This document shows, piece by piece, positions 16,532 through 24,496 of a stretch of 64,000 nucleotides of DNA. Positions within the stretch are counted from its first letter, which is position 1. Each line of letters starts with the position of its first letter. Source of the DNA: Micromonospora sp. Llam0 (GTDB lineage: Bacteria; Actinomycetota; Actinomycetes; Mycobacteriales; Micromonosporaceae); contig NZ_RJJY01000002.1 in assembly GCF_003751085.1 (NCBI RefSeq), positions 2,294,001 through 2,358,000 of the forward strand, read 5' to 3'. A program made the position numbers and the translations under genes. The notes under the pieces were generated by a model. The model saw nothing but the letters and a program-made list of their open reading frames with translations, did not search any database and was not told the origin of the DNA.

Positions 16532-19500
16532 GGGATCACCCCCGCGTGCGCGGGGAGCAGCTGCTCATGGGCGGCGGCGTTCGTTCCTTCCAGGGATCAC
16601 CCCCGCGTGCGCGGGGAGCAGACCAGCAGCGTCGGGACCGAACGCTCGAAGGCGGGATCACCCCCGCGTGCGCGGGGAGCAGCCGAGGACGGCGCGCTTC
16701 AGGTTGTCGCTGGCGGGATCACCCCCGCGTGCGCGGGGAGCAGGAGTGTGACAGACACCCGGTAGGCCTAGCAAGGGGATCACCCCCGCGTGCGCGGGGA
16801 GCAGGTGCGGGGTCTGCTGGACCGCCTGGACGCCGGGGGATCACCCCCGCGTGCGCGGGGAGCAGACGGTGACCCGGCACTCCTGGATCGGCTTGTTGGG
16901 ATCACCCCCGCGTGCGCGGGGAGCAGTGTGGCCCCGTCCCGCTGGATCCGGCTGGTCAGGGATCACCCCCGCGTGCGCGGGGAGCAGCCGACCTGCTCCT
17001 GCCCGAGCGGCGCGAAGCTGGGATCACCCCCGCGTGCGCGGGGAGCAGCTGCCGATGCCGTGGGACCAGATCGATGCCGTGGGATCACCCCCGCGTGCGC
17101 GGGGAGCAGGATACGGGCGCGTTCGCGGACGCCCGGCCCGTGGGATCACCCCCGCGTGCGCGGGGAGCAGGACCACCCGCTGGTCAAGGAGCGGCCGGAC
17201 CTGGGATCACCCCCGCGTGCGCGGGGAGCAGAGCAGGGAGATCGACTCCCACTGCTCGCGGCGGGGATCACCCCCGCGTGCGCGGGGAGCAGCGGAACAC
17301 CATCCAGCGGTGGGAGGACGGGAAGGGATCACCCCCGCGTGCGCGGGGAGCAGGACGGCGTCCGGCTGGTCGGCCACGCCGCCGCGGGATCACCCCCGCG
17401 TGCGCGGGGAGCAGAGTAGTCGACCCTGACCTGCAGTTTTTCGCCAGGGATCACCCCCGCGTGCGCGGGGAGCAGGATCGCCGCGATCGTGTCGCTGATG
17501 CGGTCGAGGGATCACCCCCGCGTGCGCGGGGAGCAGCGGCGGAACCGGTCGCGAGCAAATCCGGAACCGGGATCACCCCCGCGTGCGCGGGGAGCAGGAC
17601 CGCCTTGATACGCGGCATCCTCTGCCAGAGGGATCACCCCCGCGTGCGCGGGGAGCAGCGGCGGAACCGGTCGCGAGCAAATCCGGAACCGGGATCACCC
17701 CCGCGTGCGCGGGGAGCAGGACCGCCTTGATACGCGGCATCCTCTGCCAGAGGGATCACCCCCGCGTGCGCGGGGAGCAGGACCGCCTTGATACGCGGCA
17801 TCCTCTGCCAGAGGGATCACCCCCGCGTGCGCGGGGAGCAGACGATGGTGCCGTGGCAGGTGTCGCCGAGCTGCGGATCACCCCCGCGTGCGCGGGGAGC
17901 AGATCGGCTGCCTCGGCGAGGATGGAGAGGAGCTGGGATCACCCCCGCGTGCGCGGGGAGCAGGAGCTTTTCGCCGTCACCCCGACCGACACCCCGGGAT
18001 CACCCCCGCGTGCGCGGGGAGCAGATCGGGTCGCACAGGGTGGCCGAACGAAGCACGGGATCACCCCCGCGTGCGCGGGGAGCAGGGCGTCGAACCGTCG
18101 ATCCCGATCACCGACATGGGATCACCCCCGCGTGCGCGGGGAGCAGGCCTGCTGTTCGGCCGGGTAGCGGTGTTCGGTGGGATCACCCCCGCGTGCGCGG
18201 GGAGCAGCGGCGACCTGCCGCCACCCGTCGGCGCCGGCGGGGATCACCCCCGCGTGCGCGGGGAGCAGCGGCGCCCGTCCCGGATGTCGGCCAGCAGCCG
18301 GGGATCACCCCCGCGTGCGCGGGGAGCAGGTACACGTACAGCGTGTCGCGGTACGCGGCCGGGGATCACCCCCGCGTGCGCGGGGAGCAGGACGGCTCGA
18401 TCTTCGATCCGCCGACCGAGGTGGGATCACCCCCGCGTGCGCGGGGAGCAGGGGAGCGGGCAGTGCAGCCGGGCGTCACGCGAGGGATCACCCCCGCGTG
18501 CGCGGGGAGCAGGACTGGGTGAGGTCGGTGCAGCTGCCGATCGAGGGATCACCCCCGCGTGCGCGGGGAGCAGACGGCAAGACGAAGGTCATGCCGAGGC
18601 CATTCGGGATCACCCCCGCGTGCGCGGGGAGCAGGGTGGGCTACTGCCGGGCCGGACACCTTCGACTGGGATCACCCCCGCGTGCGCGGGGAGCAGGCGT
18701 CCTCGACCTGGGCGTCCACCTCGGCCGCGGGATCACCCCCGCGTGCGCGGGGAGCAGTACGCGAGCGTCACGGCGGTACGCGGCATCGCCGGATCACCCC
18801 CGCGTGCGCGGGGAGCAGGTGATCATCGCGACCGGCGGCGCGGCAGCAATAGGATCACCCCCGCGTGCGCGGGGAGCAGGGCCGACATTCGGTCAAGGAC
18901 AGCCTATCGACGGGATCACCCCCGCGTGCGCGGGGAGCAGAGCTGCCCCCATCGGGCGTAGGTGAGCTTGACGGGATCACCCCCGCGTGCGCGGGGAGCA
19001 GACCACCTCCGCCGCGCCGCTGGACGGCGGCGAGGGATCACCCCCGCGTGCGCGGGGAGCAGCGGGGCCAGGCGGCTCTTGGTTGGCTGGCGGTGGGATC
19101 ACCCCCGCGTGCGCGGGGAGCAGATCGCTGGGCAGGCCCGGGACGCGGTCGCCGAGGGATCACCCCCGCGTGCGCGGGGATCACCCCCGCGTGCGCGGGG
19201 AGCAGCCCACTCCCGGGCGACGGGTTCCTCCAGCAGCGGGATCACCCCCGCGTGCGCGGGGAGCAGGGCGGAGAAGGCCACCATCCGGGCCACACTCCGG
19301 GATCACCCCCGCGTGCGCGGGGAGCAGCCGCCCGCGACAACCTTCCCCAGGTACGACGGGGGATCACCCCCGCGTGCGCGGGGAGCAGGGCTACTGCACC
19401 GACACGCAGCTGCGCGCCCAGGGATCACCCCCGCGTGCGCGGGGAGCAGGTGGTCACCTACAGCACGGGTGGGAATTACGGGGGATCACCCCCGCGTGCG

Positions 19501-19754
19501 CGGGGAGCAGGCAGCTGTCCACCCGGCGCACCCGGTCCAGGTGGGATCACCCCCGCGTGCGCGGGGAGCAGGGATTGTTGCCGACGTCGATCGGCAACTG
19601 CGGGGGATCACCCCCGCGTGCGCGGGGAGCAGCGACCAGCAGTGGATCGTGCTGCCGCTGGCCTGGGATCACCCCCGCGTGCGCGGGGAGCAGCGAGTTT
19701 TCGGGCGGGTCGGGTGTCTCTCAGGGGGATCACCCCCGCGTGCGCGGGGAGCAG
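16532..19754 (-). CRISPR. Type I-E CRISPR array 1, about 54 repeats
   Basis: 29-nt repeats recur every 61 nt with mostly 32-nt spacers. In crRNA sense the repeat reads CTGCTCCCCGCGCACGCGGG followed by GGTGATCCC, a hairpin-forming type I-E repeat, and this sense is the minus strand. Repeats at 17874, 18790 and 18851 differ at the last crRNA-sense base. Spacers at 17537-17812 are duplicated in a block. At 19156-19205 two repeats are fused with no spacer. The leader lies at the right end. Confidence 0.97.
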
Positions 19755-19805
19755 GCTTGTTGACCTGGGGCGCTAAAGATCAACTGCAGGGTTTTTAATC
19801 ACTTT
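19755..19805 (-). promoter_or_regulatory. Leader of CRISPR array 1
   Basis: The 31 nt next to the first repeat (19755-19785) match the corresponding 31 nt before array 2 at 24 positions. They share AGTTGATCT, then CAGGTCAA and AAGC. A further AAAGTGA plus A-rich block at 19786-19805 is also shared. The leader overlaps the 3' end of the methylase gene. It should contain the adaptation-recognition sequence and probably the array promoter. Confidence 0.8.
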
Positions 19806-21981
19806 GGTTCGTAGGGCGGTTCTCCGAGCCGGTGTTTGTGGGCTGTGGCTCTACGGCTGGGTACAGCGTATCCTTCGACGGCTCGGCTGAGCGTTGTAGC
19901 GTCGGCCGAGGGCTGAGACCAAGGGTTCCGCTGGTTAGAGCATCGGTGATCTCGCGAGCCAGGGTGGCGCCGGTCGTTGCGGCGCGGTCGAGGGTTATGC
20001 GGAACTCGACGAGTTGGCGGAAGGCGTGTCCGTACGCTCGCTGCTGTTCCGGTGGCATGACCGGGATGGTGAGGCGCCTGATGTCGATGCGCAGGGCGCC
20101 CGTGGTGCTGGCGACTCGGCCGGCGAGGCGGACGTTGTCGGTGCGGGAAATGATGCCGGCGACGAACCATGGGTCGAACTGGGTGGTGTCGACGCGAAGC
20201 AGTTGAGTGCCCGGTCCGAGCTCGGCCTCGATCTGTTCTGGGGTGGCCACGCGAGCGTTGATTCTGTGGCCGATGATCGGGATCAGGATGTCGCCCGCAC
20301 GTATCCGAGGTCCTGAGGTGTCGGCTGTGCGGGTTGTCGTGCCGGTGGGGGCGCTACCGGACAGGATGTCGGCGGCGGTCAGGACGACGGCGTTGATGGC
20401 GGGTTGGCCGGTGCGACCGCGAGTGGTGGCGCGTAGGACTGTGATGCTGCCGGAGCGGATAAGGTCGGCGATGTCGGCCTGGGGGGCTTCGCGTAGTGGT
20501 GCCGATTGGGTTTTGCGTACTGCTGGGAGGCCGCGTCGTAGGTCGTCGAGCAGGTGATCGAAGTCGCTGATGCTGGCGATGAGCTGGGCCGGGCTGGCGG
20601 TGAGCTCCTTGGATTGCGGTAGGTAGCGTTGCGGGGTCAGATCGACTTCGGCATCGAGCATGTCGATGGCGGGTACGGCGCGGTGCATGCCGGGTTGTTC
20701 GGTGTACTGGTCGGACCGGTAAGAAGCCCAGGCGGTGCCGATGATGTCGATGAGCGGTTCCCCGGTCGTGTCGGCGGTGGTGTCGACGACGAGAACGTTC
20801 CCGGCGGGTGGCTGCTGTGGATTGGGGTGGGTGAGGACCCAGATGTGTAGTCCGATGTTCGTCGGTGCCATCAGGCCGGGGGGAAGGGCGACGACCGCGC
20901 GCAGCGCCTGGCGACGGATCAGTTCCGCGCGGACCCGTCGGCCGGCGGGCCGGGACGCGGCGGCGGGTGGCATGAGCACGACGGCGGTGCCGGTGGTGGC
21001 GAGGTGCGCCAGGGCGTGCTGTACCCAGGCGAGTTCGGGTTCGGTGCGTGGGGGTAGCCCGAAGGCCCACCGGGCGTCGTAGGCGAGGCGGTCGTGGCCC
21101 CAGTCGTGGATGCCGAACGGGAAGTTCGCCACGACCAAATCGGCGCGTAGGTCGGGCAGGGCGTCGGCGAGCATGCTGTCCCCGACGTGGACGACGGGCG
21201 GTGGCGCGTCGTGCCTGTTCCGGCGGGCGCGAAGGTGCACGAACCACAGCCGTACCAGGGTGATCAGGGCGTACTGCGGGTTGATTTCTTGTGCGTAGCA
21301 GCGGGTGATGGTGTCGTCGTGGAGTGCTCGGTCGGCGGCCATGCGCAGGATCGATCCGGTGCCGCTGGTGAAGTCGAAGATGTGGGTGCCGCGTCCGGCG
21401 AGTGTCAACATCGCCTCGGCGACGGTGTCTGGTGTGCCGGCGAGCCCGGACAGCGAGTGGGCGGAGTTGACGTACTGCCGGTGCAGGGACTCGAAGGCGG
21501 TTTCGGCGCCGTGCTCCGAGCCAAGTTCATCCACCGCGTGCAACAGTGTGGTGAGTGGGGTGGTCCACTGCGTCGGCGTGACGTCGGCGACGAGGTCGGC
21601 CAGGTGGGGATCCAGTGAACGCAGGTGTGCGACCAGCTGTTTCGGGGTGGTGGGACGGTCACCGCCGGCCCGGGTGAGCAGGTAGGCGCCGGCGATGCCG
21701 AGGACGTCGCTGATCTGTGCGGCGGGTTGGTAGGTCTCGATGTGCCGCCATGCCCGCCGGGCGGTGTCCGCCTGATGCAGTCGGCCGTGACGGCGCAGCC
21801 ATTGCTCTATCTCTGCCGCGTCGAATGTAGGGCTTGTCGGGGTGCCGCCTACGGGAGTGGGGAAGTCGGCGTAGCGGCGACGCCAGTTGCTGACGGCTGC
21901 CCTGCCGACCTTGGCCAGTTGCGCGATGCCGCTGGCCGTCAGGGTGGCCGCGCTGACGGCCGCGTTCGACTCGTTTGTCAC
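19795..21981 (-). CDS. Orphan N6-adenine DNA methylase with N-terminal HTH
   Basis: The 728-residue protein starts at GTG 21981. An HTH of the DNA-binding type (IAQLAKVGRAAVSNWRRRY) occupies residues 19-37. The methylase core has SAM motif I FDFTSGTGSIL at 202-212 and catalytic motif NFPFG at 286-290, a variant of NPPF/Y. The last 230 residues resemble a type I specificity-like target-recognition region. No HsdR or separate HsdS gene is nearby, so restriction is not evident. Epigenetic regulation or defence are both possible. It lies between array 1 and the cas operon. Confidence 0.82.
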   Translation of the reverse strand: MTNESNAAVSAATLTASGIAQLAKVGRAAVSNWRRRYADFPTPVGGTPTSPTFDAAEIEQWLRRHGRLHQADTARRAWRHIETYQPAAQISDVLGIAGAYLLTRAGGDRPTTPKQLVAHLRSLDPHLADLVADVTPTQWTTPLTTLLHAVDELGSEHGAETAFESLHRQYVNSAHSLSGLAGTPDTVAEAMLTLAGRGTHIFDFTSGTGSILRMAADRALHDDTITRCYAQEINPQYALITLVRLWFVHLRARRNRHDAPPPVVHVGDSMLADALPDLRADLVVANFPFGIHDWGHDRLAYDARWAFGLPPRTEPELAWVQHALAHLATTGTAVVLMPPAAASRPAGRRVRAELIRRQALRAVVALPPGLMAPTNIGLHIWVLTHPNPQQPPAGNVLVVDTTADTTGEPLIDIIGTAWASYRSDQYTEQPGMHRAVPAIDMLDAEVDLTPQRYLPQSKELTASPAQLIASISDFDHLLDDLRRGLPAVRKTQSAPLREAPQADIADLIRSGSITVLRATTRGRTGQPAINAVVLTAADILSGSAPTGTTTRTADTSGPRIRAGDILIPIIGHRINARVATPEQIEAELGPGTQLLRVDTTQFDPWFVAGIISRTDNVRLAGRVASTTGALRIDIRRLTIPVMPPEQQRAYGHAFRQLVEFRITLDRAATTGATLAREITDALTSGTLGLSPRPTLQRSAEPSKDTLYPAVEPQPTNTGSENRPTNQSD

Positions 21982-21987
21982 ACGTGA

Positions 21988-21993
21988 ACCCTA
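21988..21993 (-). promoter_or_regulatory. TANNNT -10 box of a leaderless methylase transcript
   Basis: TAGGGT ends exactly 6 nt before the GTG start codon at 21981 and no Shine-Dalgarno is present. This spacing is the known pattern of actinobacterial leaderless mRNAs. Confidence 0.6.
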
Positions 21994-22079
21994 ACACGGA
22001 TGATCAATTTGTGTACGCAGTTCACAGCCTGCTAACTTGCCTGGCAGTCCGCAGTGAGACGAGCCTGTTTGGAGGGACC

Positions 22080-22250
22080 ATGCCACGCCGCGGTCGCAGC
22101 ACCACCATCGGGAAGATCGCCAAGGTCCATCAGGACCGTCGGGTCTCCGAGATTCGGATCCTCGGTGAGCTACTGCGTGGCGAGCGGCCCGCGCAGTGCG
22201 ACGAGGAGCCATCACCCCTGGGAAGCCGGCAGGACCTGGCAGCCCGCTGA
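22080..22250 (+). CDS. Small basic hypothetical protein
   Basis: ATG 22080 follows a strong GGAGGG. The 56-residue protein begins with a basic stretch MPRRGRSTTIGKIAKVHQDR and has an amphipathic helix (VSEIRILGELLRGE). No family is recognised. It is divergent from the methylase and 36 nt upstream of the next small gene, suggesting a short operon. Confidence 0.65.
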   Translation: MPRRGRSTTIGKIAKVHQDRRVSEIRILGELLRGERPAQCDEEPSPLGSRQDLAAR

Positions 22251-22286
22251 CCCGCGTTCCATCATCCCGTCGATCGAAGGAGGACC

Positions 22287-22433
22287 ATGAGTACTTTTGT
22301 CCGCATCCACGCTGCCCACCGTTGCCTCGCCGTGCTTTCCGCCGGTCGCCTACGTCTGCGACGGGGCGGCGAGGCTCGGCCGAGGGTCCACAGCAATGCC
22401 ACCTTCTCGCGGGTACGCGCGAGTGCGCCTTGA
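22287..22433 (+). CDS. Small Arg-rich hypothetical protein
   Basis: A 48-codon ORF starts at ATG 22287 behind GAAGGAGGACC, one of the best RBSs in the window. It is basic and has no recognised domain. It overlaps the next gene start (22396) by 38 nt, so its main role may be translational coupling. Confidence 0.5.
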   Translation: MSTFVRIHAAHRCLAVLSAGRLRLRRGGEARPRVHSNATFSRVRASAP

Positions 22434-23004
22434 CCCGGCCGTCGGTTCGGCCATCGCTGAGGCGTACGCGGCGGCGCCGGTCCGCGACGAACGGGCCTAC
22501 CCCGCGTACGCCGCGTTCTGCCAGGAGACGGTGCGGCAGTACCACTTCCTGGTGGGTCGGGTGGAGTTCGGTGGCCTGGGCGTGTCGGTGCGGATCGTCG
22601 ACGAGGACCCCTATCCGGATGTCGCGTCGATGGTCGACGACGTGCGGCGACGTCGGCTGAAGGTGTGGTCAAGCGCCGCCAGCGACAATCCGCATCCGTA
22701 TCTGAGTGACGCGGAGAACGACATGTTCCGTGCGGTGCACGACGTGTTCGGACATGCGGCGAGTGGCCGCGGCTTCGACCGCCACGGTGAGGAGGCGGCC
22801 TGGTTGAAGCACTCCGGTACGTACTCCTCGCTTGCCGGTCGGGCGATGAGCATGGAGACGCGTGGGCAGAACTGCTTCCGGATCTTCGGCAGTGGGGGTG
22901 ACCGCTTCGCGGCGCAGAAGGCGGCGCTGCTGCCGCGGGTGTTCAGCGATCCGCGTCTGGCGTGGAAGACCCTTCAGGCGACGGTGCCCGCCGCTCGCTG
23001 CTGA
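22396..23004 (+). CDS. Unknown protein with conserved His/Asp-rich motif
   Basis: The chosen start ATG 22396 has GAGGG upstream and gives 202 residues. A TTG start at 22297 is less likely. The central sequence ENDMFRAVHDVFGHAASG, followed by EEAAWLKHSGTYS and ETRGQN, looks like a metal-binding active site. I recall similar arrangements in uncharacterised phage and actinobacterial proteins, and this cannot be verified here. There is no signal or membrane segment. Its last 62 nt overlap the convergent kinase gene. The function is unknown. Confidence 0.7.
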   Translation: MPPSRGYARVRLDPAVGSAIAEAYAAAPVRDERAYPAYAAFCQETVRQYHFLVGRVEFGGLGVSVRIVDEDPYPDVASMVDDVRRRRLKVWSSAASDNPHPYLSDAENDMFRAVHDVFGHAASGRGFDRHGEEAAWLKHSGTYSSLAGRAMSMETRGQNCFRIFGSGGDRFAAQKAALLPRVFSDPRLAWKTLQATVPAARC

Positions 23005-24244
23005 GGCTCGCGATCTCCTGCCGCAGCTGCACCACGACCGCATGCTCCTGACCGTCGACCCGTGTCCGGCGTTCCAGCAGCAGGTTCATCTGACGCACCG
23101 CGCGGTCGGGCTCGCCGAGCGGCAGGTGAGCGCGAGCGGCACGTAGCCGGAGGTCGAACACGACCGGATCGTCGTCGCCGTGTCGTCGGGCGTGTTCGTC
23201 GGCGAGTTGCCGCCACTTCCGTGCGGCGGCGCGGTACTCGCCGGCCGCGTACAGCTGGTCGGCTCGCCTGACGCCTTGCTGCATGTCGGGCGGCCCGGGC
23301 ACGTCCGCGGGCGCGGGGCGGGAGAGGGCCTGGTGCGGCACTCGACCCACGATCGCGGCGTAGGCCTGCACCGCTTCCGCAGCGGCGGGGATGAGCACTC
23401 CCGGTAGTGGCGGCAGGTCGCGGGCATACGGTGCCAGCACGGTGTAGACATCAGCGGCCGTGGCGGGCCGGTCCTGAGGATCAACCGCCAACAGCCGGTG
23501 CACCAGTTCGTCGACCTCGGCGGGGATCTCCGGTTGCAGCTCGGCAGGACGCGGCGGGGAATTCTCCAGCTGATGCCGCACCGTGGTCACGGTCGTCTCC
23601 GCGTCGAACGGTGGTCGGCCGGTGCTGAGGTCGAACAGGGTGGCGCCCAAGCCGTAGAGGTCGGTGCGGTGGTCGGCGGGCCTGCCGAGGATCTGTTCGG
23701 GCGCCATGTAGCCCACCGTGCCCAGGCTCTGTCCGGTCTGGGTGATCCGCGAGTACCGGGCGTCGTCGCGGATCACCGCCAGACCGAAGTCGAGCACCTT
23801 GGCTGCGCCGCTCGTGTCCAGCATGACGTTGCTCGGCTTGATGTCGCGGTGGACCAGGCCGATCCGGGTCGCCGCGAGCAGCACGCTGCTGACCTGGGCT
23901 CCGATCGCGGCGACCCAACCGATCGGCAGCGGGCCCTGCTCGGCGATCAGGTCGGTGAGCGTGGTTCCGTCGATCCTCTGGAGGACGACGTACGGCTGGC
24001 CCTCGTGATCGCCGAGGTCGTGGATGGCGGGTACGCCGGGGTGATCGAGACGAGCGGTCAGGAGTGCCTCGCGGCGGAACCGGCGCACCATGTCCGGGTC
24101 GAGCGTCGCGGGGTCGACGAACTTCACGATGACCTGACGTTCGAGCAGTATGTCCCGGGCCGGCCAGACCTCGCCCATCCCCTTGTGCGCCAACGGGAAT
24201 CGGCCTAGCTCGTATCGACCTTTGACTCTCGTCCCGGGTACCAC
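22943..24244 (-). CDS. Ser/Thr protein kinase with C-terminal helical repeats
   Basis: GTG 24244 gives 433 residues and the usual N-terminus PGTRVKGRYELG. It lies 6 nt after TATCCT, suggesting a leaderless mRNA. A GTG at 24283 is an alternative. The kinase domain has Lys in VIVKFV, catalytic HRDIKPSN, and DFG in VLDFGLA, then an APE-like MAPEQ. The glycine loop is degenerate (PLAHKGMGEV). The C-terminus (about 330-420) has TPR-like helices. No membrane segment or PASTA domains, so it is probably cytosolic. It converges on the unknown HD-rich gene. Confidence 0.85.
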   Translation of the reverse strand: MVPGTRVKGRYELGRFPLAHKGMGEVWPARDILLERQVIVKFVDPATLDPDMVRRFRREALLTARLDHPGVPAIHDLGDHEGQPYVVLQRIDGTTLTDLIAEQGPLPIGWVAAIGAQVSSVLLAATRIGLVHRDIKPSNVMLDTSGAAKVLDFGLAVIRDDARYSRITQTGQSLGTVGYMAPEQILGRPADHRTDLYGLGATLFDLSTGRPPFDAETTVTTVRHQLENSPPRPAELQPEIPAEVDELVHRLLAVDPQDRPATAADVYTVLAPYARDLPPLPGVLIPAAAEAVQAYAAIVGRVPHQALSRPAPADVPGPPDMQQGVRRADQLYAAGEYRAAARKWRQLADEHARRHGDDDPVVFDLRLRAARAHLPLGEPDRAVRQMNLLLERRTRVDGQEHAVVVQLRQEIASLSSERRAPSPEGSSTPDADR

Positions 24245-24250
24245 CCGCCC

Positions 24251-24256
24251 AGGATA
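24251..24256 (-). promoter_or_regulatory. TANNNT -10 box of the kinase gene
   Basis: TATCCT lies 6 nt upstream of GTG 24244, the leaderless spacing also seen for the methylase. It supports choosing 24244 as start. Confidence 0.55.
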
Positions 24257-24496
24257 GCGACCGTTTCGCCTGCGGCTGTGCACTCGAGTAGGGTCGACCG
24301 CGTTATCTGGTGAATGAAGTTAACCGGAGATGCCTTGCAAATTAGGTTCACAAGATGCTTTGATGTTGGCCGGCGTTGACCCCGACCCGGGTGCGCCACC
24401 GCCATGCTTCGCGATCGACACGGTCAGCCGTGTCCGACGCGCGACACTTCCGACCATCAGCCCTGGCTCCGCCTGGGTTGTCGACAAGGGATGGTT

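Noticed and set aside
16790..19798. Several long frames encoding repeated DHPRVRGEQ or GSPPRARGA units
   Set aside because: They are translations of the CRISPR repeat in all frames and have no independent start, RBS or codon signal.
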